A stretch of DNA of 64,000 nt, from assembly GCF_013032855.1 (NCBI RefSeq), contig NZ_WQDA01000005.1:310001-374000 (forward strand), read 5' to 3'. Both the position numbers and the translations under genes were made by a program. Under the pieces are notes generated by a model that worked only from the letters and a program-made list of their open reading frames with translations, was not told the DNA's origin and made no database searches. Position 1 is the first letter of the stretch. Every line of letters starts with the position of its first letter. This DNA comes from Ruegeria arenilitoris (lineage in GTDB: Bacteria; Pseudomonadota; Alphaproteobacteria; Rhodobacterales; Rhodobacteraceae). Positions 29,642-39,516 of this stretch are shown piece by piece.

Positions 29642-29962
29642 ATGCCGAAGATATCAAAAGACGCCAGTGTTCAGACCGTTATCACCACTTTCGAATTGAC
29701 CCCCGGAACCTGTCAGGACCTGCTGGAAGCGTTGACCGACGCCTATGCGAACTTCATTTCCAAGCAGCCCGGTTTTGTCGCGGCCGGACTGCATGTCAAC
29801 GATGCCCAGACCCGAATCGCGAACTATTCGCAGTGGGAGCGGCGGGAAGACTTTCTGGCCATGCTGCGAACGCCTGAAATGCGCGAGCGCAACCGCAAGA
29901 TCAACGAATTGTGCAAAAGCTTCGAGCCGGTGATGTACGACGTTGCCGAAACATTTGACTGA
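29642..29962 (+). CDS. Antibiotic-biosynthesis-monooxygenase (ABM) domain protein
   Basis: This 106-aa protein has the ABM ferredoxin-like fold: a beta strand VITTFELTPG, helix QDLLEALTDAY, KQPGFVAAGLHVNDAQTRIANYSQWERREDF. Members are dimeric small monooxygenases or haem/quinone-handling proteins; most are uncharacterised. No cofactor-binding residue can be pinned down. It lies 72 bases before the universal stress gene on the same strand. Confidence 0.8.
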   Translation: MPKISKDASVQTVITTFELTPGTCQDLLEALTDAYANFISKQPGFVAAGLHVNDAQTRIANYSQWERREDFLAMLRTPEMRERNRKINELCKSFEPVMYDVAETFD

Positions 29963-30034
29963 TCCTGACCTGAATCAAGGTCAGAAGACTTTGGCTACTG
30001 CTATCTGAACGCGAAACTCAAGGAGACGCCAGCC

Positions 30035-30442
30035 ATGTATCACAATATTCTTGTCCCGATTTCCTTCGATGCCGAGCGTGACACGTCGGGGCCGCTGAAA
30101 CTGGCCAAACTATTGGCGACGCCAGATGCGAAAGTGACCCTGTTGCATGTTGTCGAGCATATCCCGGACTACGCAATCTCTTACATGCCGGCCGAATACC
30201 TGACCGAAGCGCGGCGCGCGATCCAGGATGAGCTGAACATTCTGGCCGCCAAGCTACCGAACGCCAAGGGCGTTGTGGTCGAGGGCCATTCGGGGCGCAC
30301 GATTCTGGATTGGGCGGAAACCAACAAACCTGACCTGATCATTATGGCGTCGCACCGACCGGGGATGCAGGATCTGTTGCTCGGCTCGACCGCGACACAT
30401 GTGGTGCGCCACGCCAGTTGCGCAGTTCACGTCGTTCGCTGA
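30035..30442 (+). CDS. Universal stress protein (UspA family)
   Basis: This 135-aa single-domain protein begins with NILVPISFDAER and has the nucleotide-loop region GHSGRTILDWAETNKPDLIIMASHRPGMQDLLLGSTATHVVRHASCAVHVVR. The GxxxxxxGS(T/A) segment is of the ATP-binding type. UspA proteins accumulate in stress and starvation. AAGGAGA lies before the ATG. Its 3' end overlaps the convergent PNPOx-like gene by 16 bases. I see no EcfG-type promoter in front of it. Confidence 0.9.
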   Translation: MYHNILVPISFDAERDTSGPLKLAKLLATPDAKVTLLHVVEHIPDYAISYMPAEYLTEARRAIQDELNILAAKLPNAKGVVVEGHSGRTILDWAETNKPDLIIMASHRPGMQDLLLGSTATHVVRHASCAVHVVR

Positions 30443-30936
30443 TTTGATGGCGGGCAAAGGTCTTCGCGTGTCATCTTCCACGCTTTGCCGAACCCGCCAT
30501 TGAGAAGCCCATCGACAATCTCGAAACGCACAAAACGGAAATCTGCGAAGTCGATATATAGTCCGGCCTTCGGACGCTGTGACAAGTAGCTTGCCCGAAG
30601 CGCGGTATGCTCCTCGGTCGCCCGTGGGATCGGGCGCGCCGTGCAGTGCAGGGTCAGCCGGGGATGGGTCAGTGGATCACCTTTGTCAGCGGGCTCGCCG
30701 ATTAGCAACGCGCAGGCCGGATTTGCCTCCAACGCGCGTGAGTGCTCCGCCAGATCCGAGATCAGGGTGAGCGGCCATCCAGCACTGTCGGTGGCCAGTG
30801 CGATGCGGCTGATCGACGGCAGTCCGTTGTCCGGATGTACCACGGCAAGCGCAGCAAAACGGGCCTGCGTGATAAGATCAAGGGCCAGTTCCCGCGCAGT
30901 CTCGTCGACCGGTTGAAATGGGTTTCGAGTGTTCAC
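30427..30936 (-). CDS. Pyridoxamine 5'-phosphate oxidase-like (HugZ-type) protein
   Basis: This 169-aa protein has the split-barrel FMN-binding fold: ALAVVHPDNGLPSISRIAL, LISDLAEHSRALEANPACALLIGEP, and LTLHCTARPIPR. Haem-utilisation HugZ proteins look like this, as do small FMN-binding oxidases. I place the start at a GTG (30936) with GAGGG upstream, which begins right at the fold. An upstream extension is possible. It is convergent with uspA and overlaps it by 16 bases. Confidence 0.75.
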   Translation of the reverse strand: MNTRNPFQPVDETARELALDLITQARFAALAVVHPDNGLPSISRIALATDSAGWPLTLISDLAEHSRALEANPACALLIGEPADKGDPLTHPRLTLHCTARPIPRATEEHTALRASYLSQRPKAGLYIDFADFRFVRFEIVDGLLNGGFGKAWKMTREDLCPPSNQRTT

Positions 30937-31007
30937 GTGGCGCCCTCGCTGGATTGCGTCATTCCGATGCCTCGGCTTTGCCACATAGTTGGTGTATCGC
31001 CAAGTTT

Positions 31008-31448
31008 ATGAAGCTGAAGACAACCGTATACAACGAACCCGCACCAGATCCGCGCTTGGCACGTCGGCAGCGTAAGGCTGATGCCCTGCGCCGACATGCG
31101 CTGTCCCCGCTGCGCATTCTGCTGATGGTGCTGGCCCTGCCGCTGACGACGGGGATGATCGCGCTGGGTGTATATCTCCGGACCTCGGATCTGGAGCGGA
31201 CCGAAGCCGTGATGCACCTTGTGGCGCTGGCTGGTTGCGACGCGGCACGCTCCGTTGGTCTTGGACCGATGCGCGAGGGACAGCTTGGATACCACAAACG
31301 CAACGACCCTGACGGCGACGGGATCGCATGCGAGTCCAGTGTCCGCGCCGCAACGCGGTCGGCTGTGCCGGTCCAGGCTCCTGCGTCCACGCAAAGCGCG
31401 GCGCCCAAACCGCGGGCTGTCGGAAACGCCAAATTTGTCCGCCCCTGA
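31008..31448 (+). CDS. Membrane-anchored Excalibur calcium-binding domain protein
   Basis: This 146-aa protein has a basic N-terminus, one transmembrane helix near residues 36-58 (ILLMVLALPLTTGM onward), then an Excalibur domain ending in NDPDGDGIACES, with the calcium-loop pattern DxDxDGxxC. The domain's first Cys is in GCDAARSVG. The tail is Pro/Ala-rich. The membrane topology suggests the domain is periplasmic. The ATG at 31008 is chosen because the upstream frame has no features. Confidence 0.75.
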   Translation: MKLKTTVYNEPAPDPRLARRQRKADALRRHALSPLRILLMVLALPLTTGMIALGVYLRTSDLERTEAVMHLVALAGCDAARSVGLGPMREGQLGYHKRNDPDGDGIACESSVRAATRSAVPVQAPASTQSAAPKPRAVGNAKFVRP

Positions 31449-31608
31449 CGGTCCTTGAAGACACCTATCTTCATGGTTGAACCTTTTCTCGCACATGATC
31501 GCGTTGCCTGTGTCCCTGCGTGATTTGGGCAGGACGTGGTAGGATCATAACGTCCGCTGGCAGTTTGCCGCGGTTCGGGGTCTGGACCCCATGCGAGGGA
31601 GGACAACC

Positions 31609-31899
31609 ATGTTTGCACGCGTTACCCAGTTCAAGATGAAGCCCGGCACCCGCGAGGCCGCCACGGCCCGAATGAACGATCTTAAGGATCAGATCATGGG
31701 CATGCCCGGTATGCACTGCTTTACGAATGTGATGAACGAGGACGGCAGCGGCTATGTGATCTCGGTCGTCGAAAGCGAGGCGACATCAAACGCAAACGCC
31801 CCCAAGGTTGCCGAGTTGTGGGGCCAGTTTGCCGAGTATCTTGAGGGGCCTCCGACGCCGATGGGGTATGATGTCATCGCCCATTGGGACAAGGGGTGA
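31609..31899 (+). CDS. Small ABM-like dimeric alpha-beta barrel protein
   Basis: This 96-aa protein, MFARVTQFKMKPGTREAA onward, has the beta-alpha-beta pattern of dimeric alpha-beta barrel (ABM/EthD-like) proteins. GAGGGAGGA is a strong ribosome site before the ATG at 31609; an upstream ATG (31591) lies inside that site. No catalytic residue is identifiable. It is followed by the GH24-like gene 27 bases later. Confidence 0.75.
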   Translation: MFARVTQFKMKPGTREAATARMNDLKDQIMGMPGMHCFTNVMNEDGSGYVISVVESEATSNANAPKVAELWGQFAEYLEGPPTPMGYDVIAHWDKG

Positions 31900-31926
31900 C
31901 ATCGGCCGCCACTCGGGGATGGCCTG

Positions 31927-32484
31927 ATGCCTTACAAGATCACGCCGCGTATTGCAGCCGAGCTTATCGCGCACGAAGCGATCGTGCGCGAGGCCTATCT
32001 GGATTCCGTTGATGTCTGGACCTGGAGCGTGGGGATCACGTCGGCCTCGGGCCACACGGTCTGGCCGCGCTATCTGGACAACCCCCAGACCTTGCGGCGC
32101 TGTTTTGAAGTGTATGAGTGGGCAATCCGCACCAACTATCTGCCTGCTGTGGAAACGGCCTTTGCCGGCCACGCCCTGACCGAGGCGCAGTTGGGCGCGG
32201 CCTTGTCCTTTCACTACAACACCGGGGCCATAGACCGGGCCGTTTGGGTGCGCAGATGGAAGGCCGGGGATGTGGCCGGTGCTCGACGCGCGATCATGTA
32301 TTGGCGGCGGCCGCCTGAAATACGCCCGCGGCGGCGCAAGGAGCGCGCTCTGTTCTTCGATGGCGTCTGGTCGGGCACGGGCACCGGAACCGAGTACCAG
32401 GTGCGAAAACCGTCCTATCGGCCAGACTGGTCCAGCGCGGCAACGGTGCAGATCGGCGACGTTCTGCAAGACCTGTTCGGTTAG
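31927..32484 (+). CDS. Lysozyme-like protein (GH24, T4-lysozyme type)
   Basis: The 185-aa protein keeps the T4 lysozyme catalytic triad with exact spacing: Glu17 (AHEAIV), Asp26 (YLDS) and Thr32 (WTWS), that is nine and six residues apart as in T4 (E11, D20, T26). A second conserved segment, LTEAQLGAALSFHYNTG, follows near residue 88. It would cleave the glycan chain of peptidoglycan. No signal peptide or holin gene is present, so export needs another route, as for phage or gene transfer agent endolysins. Confidence 0.8.
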   Translation: MPYKITPRIAAELIAHEAIVREAYLDSVDVWTWSVGITSASGHTVWPRYLDNPQTLRRCFEVYEWAIRTNYLPAVETAFAGHALTEAQLGAALSFHYNTGAIDRAVWVRRWKAGDVAGARRAIMYWRRPPEIRPRRRKERALFFDGVWSGTGTGTEYQVRKPSYRPDWSSAATVQIGDVLQDLFG

Positions 32485-32540
32485 GCCCGACAGGTCATGC
32501 TTGCTTGCGAAATCCTTGCCGGCCCGTCAGGATCGGCGTC

Positions 32541-32894
32541 ATGACCCGGGACGAATTCAACGCTTTCTGCGCCTCTCTGAAGGCCACGAGCCACGTCGTG
32601 CAGTGGGGCAATGCGGATGTGTGGAAGGTGGGCGACAAGGTGTTCGCGATCTGCGGCTGGAACGACGGCACGGACGCCTTTACCTTCAAGGCCACCGACC
32701 TGGCCTATGAGGTGCTGCAGGATCAGCCCGGCATCCGGCCCGCGCCCTATCTGGCCTCGCGCGGCATGAAATGGCTGCAGGTTTATGACGAACGCGGGAT
32801 GAGCGACGCGTCCCTGCGCGACCACATCGTGACGTCCTACGAGTTGGTCGTGGCCAAGCTGACGAAAAAGATGCGGGCCGAGCTGGGGCTTTAG
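32541..32894 (+). CDS. MmcQ/YjbR-family protein
   Basis: This 117-aa protein matches the MmcQ/YjbR (double-wing DNA-binding-like) fold: MTRDEFNAFCASLKATSHVVQW, KVFAICGW, FKATDLAYEVLQDQPGIRPAPYLASRGMKWLQV. Proteins of this family look like CyaY and may bind DNA, but their role is not established. The ATG at 32541 is used. Its stop overlaps the stop region of the convergent ORF6N gene by 4 bases. Confidence 0.82.
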   Translation: MTRDEFNAFCASLKATSHVVQWGNADVWKVGDKVFAICGWNDGTDAFTFKATDLAYEVLQDQPGIRPAPYLASRGMKWLQVYDERGMSDASLRDHIVTSYELVVAKLTKKMRAELGL

Positions 32895-33598
32895 CCCTTC
32901 ATCGCCTGCAGCAGTTCGATCAGCCGCTTGCGGTCATCGTCATCGGCATAGTCGCCCGCGGCCAACCGTTCGGCGATGCGCAGGCGTAGACGCTCGTGCT
33001 GGGTGCGCACCTCTTCGCCTGCGGTTTCGGCCAGCGTCTTCATGATCACCGCCACCGCCTGCTGGCGCTTGGTGGTGGGGTTGGCGATGTAGTCGACCAG
33101 GCTCTGTTGCCCGGAATCGAGGATGTTTTCGGCCAGCGCCCGCAATTGCTCGCCATTCGGCAGCAGCGGGGCAGGGGTGCTTTCTGGCGGCAGGATCTCG
33201 GGTGCGCTGCTTGGGGTTTCAGCGAGGGCATTGGCGCCGTCGACGAAGGCCTCGGTGATCATCCGGGTGATCTTGATCGCGCGCGGGTCCTTGAACAGGG
33301 TCGAGGCGATGGCCACGCCGTAATCGGTATAGACCCACGGATTGACCCGCCGCCCGCCGCGGCCCTTGGGCTTTGAAATCACATTCCGTGATGTCAAATC
33401 GGCCACCTCGGCGTCGGTCAGCTGAAAGCGGTAACCTTCGAACAGGTCCTTGTTGCGCGAGACGGCCTGATTGAAGGCGCTGACGGTTTTTCCGTAGAAC
33501 CGCGCCAGATCCTCGGCCAGCACCACGCGTGTGCCGCGCACCCGGTGAATGGCGCTTTGGACCTCATGCGTGCTGGGCAGGGTGTTCGGGTTCGTCAT
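32891..33598 (-). CDS. ORF6N domain regulatory protein
   Basis: This 235-aa protein has an ORF6N domain at residues 15-105 (RVVLAEDLARFYGKTVSAFNQAVSRN, FQLTDAEVADLTSRNVIS, VYTDYGVAIASTLFKDPRAIKI), as in phage antirepressors and KilA-N relatives. A helical C-terminal part follows. ORF6N proteins are DNA-binding regulators, often encoded by prophages and mobile elements. Two nearly identical palindromes, one at its 5' end and one inside the gene, are probable self-control sites. Downstream on the same strand is no related gene. Confidence 0.82.
   Translation of the reverse strand: MTNPNTLPSTHEVQSAIHRVRGTRVVLAEDLARFYGKTVSAFNQAVSRNKDLFEGYRFQLTDAEVADLTSRNVISKPKGRGGRRVNPWVYTDYGVAIASTLFKDPRAIKITRMITEAFVDGANALAETPSSAPEILPPESTPAPLLPNGEQLRALAENILDSGQQSLVDYIANPTTKRQQAVAVIMKTLAETAGEEVRTQHERLRLRIAERLAAGDYADDDDRKRLIELLQAMKG
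33372..33398. promoter_or_regulatory. Palindromic operator candidate inside the ORF6N gene
   Basis: A 27-bp imperfect palindrome, with arms TTTGAxATCAC and GTGATxTCAAA, inside the coding region. It matches the site at 33607-33633 at the same spacing. Likely a second binding site for an autoregulator; binding is inferred. Confidence 0.5.
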
Positions 33599-33606
33599 GG
33601 CAGCCG

Positions 33607-33633
33607 TTTGGAATCACAATTTGTGATTTCAAA
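33607..33633. promoter_or_regulatory. Palindromic operator candidate upstream of the ORF6N gene
   Basis: A 27-bp palindrome with arms TTTGxAATCACA and TGTGATTxCAAA, ending 9 bases before the ORF6N start. The outer bases extend it by GTTTG/CAAAC. The same consensus occurs at 33372-33398. Position over the 5' leader suggests repression of its own gene. Confidence 0.6.
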
Positions 33634-33815
33634 CGTGGAGGAGGGAGCGCTGGGCTGCAAGGTTGAAGTGTTTGTCGCCCACACCTTTAAAACCGTTGGC
33701 GACTTCGGAGTAGGCCAGTAACAATTGCAAAGTTCCGGCCGACGCTGCTCACACGCTGCAGCGTGTGAGCAGCGCTTACTTTAGCCGTTTGGTGTTTTGC
33801 AAGATCCTTTGGCGG

Positions 33816-34415
33816 TTAGTTGTTATCCGGATCTTTGCATTCAATGTAGCAACCAAACTTGAAATCTTTATACTCAATTCCAATATCGAGACTTCTGTTT
33901 TCGGAACACGCTTGCTTTGCACGATAGATTTCCAGCCCTCCGCAAATCAGCATATATGCGCCACCAGTCAGGCCTAAAATTATTAAAGGGTTAGGGTCAT
34001 CTTGAACGGTAATAAAGCCGACATCTGACGTTTCCAGTCCAACAACACTATAAACCGAAGTGGTAATTTTCGGTTCTGGCATGGAAACATAGTTTGCAAT
34101 TCGTCTAATTTCAGCAGGACCAGCGACTGTTTCTATCTGCCCGCCTTCGGCAGAGAAATTGTCTGTTGCTTCGAAAGAGGTAACAGAAACAGATACAGGT
34201 GTCACAGAACCACTCATGTCTGCAATAGTGCCATTCATAGTTATAGTTCCAGTGCTCTCGTCAACCGTTTCGTTGCGTAGTGATAGGCTGCTCGACAGAG
34301 CACCAACTTCAGAATTGTTGATGAAGGAAGATGTGAGTATCCAACTTTCTTCCGCATTTGAAGCTTGAGCAAAAAAAGCGAAAAAGGATGCAAGATGCAA
34401 ATACAAGTTTCTCAT
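33816..34415 (-). CDS. Exported membrane-anchored orphan protein, AT-rich
   Basis: This 199-aa protein has a signal peptide (MRNLYLHLASFFAFFAQASNA), a beta-strand-rich region with many Ser/Thr repeats (residues 25-130), a transmembrane segment near residues 143-163 (PLIILGLTGGAYMLICGG), and a Cys-containing tail. AGGAGG lies 6 bases before the ATG. Base composition is far lower in GC than its neighbours, with AT-ending codons, which marks a horizontally acquired gene. No homologous family comes to mind. It stands beside the ORF6N regulator, but on the same strand without overlap. Confidence 0.72.
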   Translation of the reverse strand: MRNLYLHLASFFAFFAQASNAEESWILTSSFINNSEVGALSSSLSLRNETVDESTGTITMNGTIADMSGSVTPVSVSVTSFEATDNFSAEGGQIETVAGPAEIRRIANYVSMPEPKITTSVYSVVGLETSDVGFITVQDDPNPLIILGLTGGAYMLICGGLEIYRAKQACSENRSLDIGIEYKDFKFGCYIECKDPDNN

Positions 34416-34466
34416 TATAACCTCCTAAAATAGAGGCTTTATTTTAACACCAGAAACTTCTTTTTC

Positions 34467-36653
<2,187 letters not shown>

Positions 36654-36813
36654 CGGCAGGCTCCGTTTGGGCTTCTTACATTTGTTCTTATTTTGTCCGC
36701 ATGCAACCCCTGCAGCGCCGGTCATTTGCGTGGCCCTTCGGCATTTGCAATCTTGTCCCCGCCCGCACTCTGACGCATAAACGGTCGCGACCAACCGAGT
36801 ATGGAGAGGCGAC

Positions 36814-37125
36814 ATGCGCGCACGGATTTACCAGCCTGCAAGAAATGCGATGACGTCGGGTATGGCCAAGACCCGCAAATGGGTTTTGGAATTCGCGCCT
36901 GCGTCGGCGCGCGAGGTTGATCCGCTGATGGGCTGGACATCGTCTTCGGACACGCAATCCCAGGTTCGCCTGAAGTTCGACACCAAGGAAGAAGCGTTGG
37001 ACTATGCCAAGGATCATGGCATCGAAGTTCTGGTCAGCGAACCGCACAAGCGCAAACCCAACCTGCGCCAGCGCGGGTATGGCGAGAATTTTGCAACAGA
37101 CCGCCGCGGTCCCTGGACCCACTGA
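36814..37125 (+). CDS. NADH dehydrogenase accessory subunit (NDUFS4-like)
   Basis: This 103-aa protein matches the ETC complex I conserved region: [68 protein letters not shown]. It corresponds to the mitochondrial NDUFS4 subunit, an accessory protein of the peripheral arm near the N-module, kept in many alphaproteobacteria. GGAGAGG precedes the ATG. The stop is directly followed by the ATG of the GNAT gene. Confidence 0.92.
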   Translation: MRARIYQPARNAMTSGMAKTRKWVLEFAPASAREVDPLMGWTSSSDTQSQVRLKFDTKEEALDYAKDHGIEVLVSEPHKRKPNLRQRGYGENFATDRRGPWTH

Positions 37126-37602
37126 ATGATTGACATCCGCGAGGCGGATCCTACTTCGGCTGCCCTGCGGCCGGTGGTCGAGGCGCATTTCGCGCACAGC
37201 GAAACCGCGGGACCCGCCGAAAGCAATCACACAATGGATGCCGAGGCGCTTTCTGGGCCGGATATTCGGTTCTGGGCCCTGTTTGACGACGACGAGCCTG
37301 TGGGGTGCGGCGCATTGAAGGCTTTGCCGGACGGGACGGCCGAGGTGAAGTCCGTCCATATCCTGGCCAAAGCACGTGGGCGCGGGTTGGCCCGGACGAT
37401 GATGAACCACCTGGCCGAATGCGCACGCGCCGACGGACTCTCTGCTCTGGTTCTGGAAACCGGCGCGGCCCATCTGGCCGAGTACGACTCCGCACGCAAA
37501 CTCTATGAAGCGTTGGGATACAGCTATTGCGGTCCGATCTTTGGGTATCGGGACGATCCCAACAGCGCGTTCATGCGCTTGGCTCTTGAACCCCGGCCCT
37601 AA
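37126..37602 (+). CDS. GNAT-family N-acetyltransferase
   Basis: This 158-aa protein has the GNAT acetyl-CoA-binding motif A around VHILAKARGRGLARTMMNHL (the R/QxxGxG/A loop is ARGRGLA), and motif B ARKLYEALGY. The substrate is unknown. The start codon abuts the stop of the complex I subunit gene, so the two genes are translated from one transcript. tRNA-Arg lies 21 bases downstream. Confidence 0.88.
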   Translation: MIDIREADPTSAALRPVVEAHFAHSETAGPAESNHTMDAEALSGPDIRFWALFDDDEPVGCGALKALPDGTAEVKSVHILAKARGRGLARTMMNHLAECARADGLSALVLETGAAHLAEYDSARKLYEALGYSYCGPIFGYRDDPNSAFMRLALEPRP

Positions 37603-37623
37603 ACCGATCAAGAAGGGCCCAGC

Positions 37624-37700
37624 GGTCCCGTAGCTCAACTGGATAGAGCAGCTGACTTCTAATCAGCAGGTTGAGGGTTCGAGTCCTTCCGGGATCGCCA
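37624..37700 (+). tRNA. tRNA-Arg (anticodon UCU)
   Basis: The 77-base sequence folds as a cloverleaf: acceptor GGTCCCG pairs with CGGGATC (one G-T pair), D arm TAGCTCAACTGGAT, anticodon loop CTTCTAA with TCT, T arm GGGTTCGAGTCC, and an encoded GCCA end. It sits at the left edge of the decayed mobile region, as tRNA genes often do as integration sites. Confidence 0.95.
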
Positions 37701-37733
37701 GTTCCTGATCATATGACGTTCGACATCCAAAGT

Positions 37734-37761
37734 CCGTTTTTGCGACAAAAAACGGTTTTTT
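37734..37761 (+). terminator. Terminator after tRNA-Arg
   Basis: CCGTTTTTG and CAAAAAACGG form an AT-rich stem (one bulged base) around CGA, followed by six Ts. It lies 33 bases after the tRNA. Confidence 0.72.
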
Positions 37762-38008
37762 GAATTGAACTCGAATCTGCTTTGTTTTTAGCGCAGTTCT
37801 TTCAACAACTTGTGCGCCGTGTAGCGGTTCGTTCATTCCGGCCGGGTTCGATGGCGCAACCCAATCAGGATGCATTGACACGCAGCATGTTAGATGTTCC
37901 CTAATCGTTCCACAGGTTCCGGAACCTTTCACACCCATCAGCCCCGCCCGCCCCGGCGGTGTGGACACCAGCGCGGCAAGCCCTGTCACGCCTCGAAAGG
38001 ATTTTGCG
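37762..38008. other. Intergenic region upstream of the AAA+ ATPase gene
   Basis: AT-richer than the flanks. It contains a perfect 14-bp palindrome AGGTTCCGGAACCT at 37914-37927, 81 bases before the ATPase start, which may be a regulatory site. No gene is seen. With the tRNA terminator it forms about 300 bases without coding content. Confidence 0.4.
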
Positions 38009-39109
38009 ATGCCCCGTGCCACCACCACGATTCCATTTCATGCGCTGCGTTTCGAAGACGACCTGCCGACGCTGCACGAGGTCGAGCGGCGCCTGAAGAC
38101 ATTCCTGCGCGGCCTCCGCAGGCAACGCCAGGCAGCGCAGACCGGTGACGATGAAGACGGCCGTGACAAGATGGATCAGTTCTTCGACTATCTGAATGAG
38201 GCCGAGCGGCGGAAGATCCGGCGTCGCGCGCACCGCTACGTGCAGCGGCTGGACGCCCTGTCCGGCCTGTCTCATCTCAGCGAGGAGAACCGTGCGAAGC
38301 TGACGCCCTTGCGTGGCGGGCTGCCGGTCACCCGCATCACCACCGAACACGAGGCGGATGAGATCGCCGCCGCGCTCCACGCCGAGATGCCCGGGATGGC
38401 GCCCGCCAGCGAAGCCGTCTGGCACGGGCTGCGGGCCTCGGCGCGCGAGGGCCTGCCCGGTGTCCGTTTCACGCCGCTCGTCCTTATCGGCCCGCCCGGC
38501 ATCGGCAAGAGCTTCTGGGCCCGGCGGCTGGCCCATCATCTGGAGGTGCCCGCGACCAAGATTGACGCAACGGGCGAGCCGGCGTCCTTCGCGCTCACCG
38601 GATCCCAGCGCGGCTGGGGCAGCGCCCACGCGGGCAAGCTGGTCAACACGGTCTTGAACAGCCGGCATGCCGGACCTCTGGTGATCATCGACGAGATAGA
38701 GAAAGCCGACGAGGTCCACTCCAACAAAGGCACGCGGCACACGCTGACGGATGCGCTCCTGCCGCAGCTGGAGCGGATGACGGCAGCAACCTGGGAATGC
38801 CCGTTCTTCCAGGTCAAGTTGGACATGTCCTGGGTCAACTGGGTGATGACGGCGAACAGCAGGCAGGGCCTGCCGGAACCGTTTCAAAGCCGCTGCGTGG
38901 TGCTGGACCTGCCGGATCTGACCACGGGGCAGCTAAGGGACTTCGCCATGACCGAAGCCGCGCGGCGGAACCTTCCCGCGCCTGCTGTCGACGCCCTTGC
39001 CGCCATCTTCGAGACCGGTGCCGTCAGGCAGAGCCGCCCAAGCCTGCGCTCCGTCGCCCGGATGCTCGACCGCGCCGAGACGCTGGCGATGCGCCCCTTG
39101 CTGCATTGA
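38009..39109 (+). CDS. AAA+ ATPase (Lon-like), accessory
   Basis: This 366-aa protein has an N-terminal helical region (residues 20-130), Walker A GPPGIGKS at 161-168, Walker B VIIDEIEK near 213-220, and a sensor-1 region VNWVMTANS. The GHSNKGTRHTLTDALLP-like segment suggests a Lon-type AAA+ core without a protease domain. The target is unknown. GAAAGG precedes the ATG. It is followed by the stump of a metallophosphoesterase gene and an IS fragment, so it appears to belong to a decayed accessory island next to tRNA-Arg. Confidence 0.75.
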   Translation: MPRATTTIPFHALRFEDDLPTLHEVERRLKTFLRGLRRQRQAAQTGDDEDGRDKMDQFFDYLNEAERRKIRRRAHRYVQRLDALSGLSHLSEENRAKLTPLRGGLPVTRITTEHEADEIAAALHAEMPGMAPASEAVWHGLRASAREGLPGVRFTPLVLIGPPGIGKSFWARRLAHHLEVPATKIDATGEPASFALTGSQRGWGSAHAGKLVNTVLNSRHAGPLVIIDEIEKADEVHSNKGTRHTLTDALLPQLERMTAATWECPFFQVKLDMSWVNWVMTANSRQGLPEPFQSRCVVLDLPDLTTGQLRDFAMTEAARRNLPAPAVDALAAIFETGAVRQSRPSLRSVARMLDRAETLAMRPLLH

Positions 39110-39128
39110 AGACACCGCCCTGACCCAT

Positions 39129-39263
39129 GTGACCATTCCGTACCAGACCGGCCCCCCGTGGTTCTTGGCGACCTGCATTTCGCCCGCTATCAGCGCCATG
39201 GGCTCGATCCGATCAAGGCCTGGGGGCTTGAGGACATCCTGTGGGAGGCCGATGTGCTCACCT
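39129..39263 (+). pseudogene. Metallophosphoesterase gene fragment, truncated and frameshifted
   Basis: A GTG at 39129 opens MTIPYQTGP, then a run of six Cs shifts the frame, after which VVLGDLHFARYQRHGLDPIKAW follows: the GDLHF-type first metal-binding motif of calcineurin-like phosphoesterases. Homology stops at 39263, where the transposase remnant begins. I therefore read it as the N-terminal stump of a phosphoesterase gene downstream of the ATPase, cut by an insertion sequence. The frame shift at the C run is visible in the sequence; the family is inferred from the GDLHFARY motif. Confidence 0.55.
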
Positions 39264-39466
39264 TGGGAAAACGGCTGCTGCGAAAGCTTCAACGCACGGT
39301 TCCGCGATGAACTGCACAACGGCGAGCTATTCTACGGCCTAAGGAAGCCAGAATTCTGATCGAGTAATGGCGTGTCCACTACAACGCCGTCAGGCCACAC
39401 AGCTCACTGGGCTACAGTCCGCTCGCGCCAGAATGCATCGTGCCGGTGGACCAGAGGCCGATAATG
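39264..39466 (+). pseudogene. IS3-family transposase (orfB) C-terminal remnant
   Basis: Translations in two frames give ENGCCESFNARFRDEL then, after a frame shift near 39340, ARILIE(stop)WRVHYNAVRPHSSLGY, the end of the DDE integrase core of IS3-type transposases (catalytic Glu in the first segment). A TAA at 39365 interrupts it. No inverted repeats or orfA are present, so the element cannot move. It abuts the phosphoesterase stump. Confidence 0.82.
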
Positions 39467-39516
39467 TACCAACAATCAAACCCCACCACCCGACGGGGGC
39501 ACGCCAAGTGCCTCAA

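Noticed and set aside
37840..37860. GGGTTCGA in the gap after tRNA-Arg as a second attachment half-site
   Set aside because: Only the eight bases of the common T-loop core match the tRNA; a real integration repeat would extend to the tRNA 3' end.
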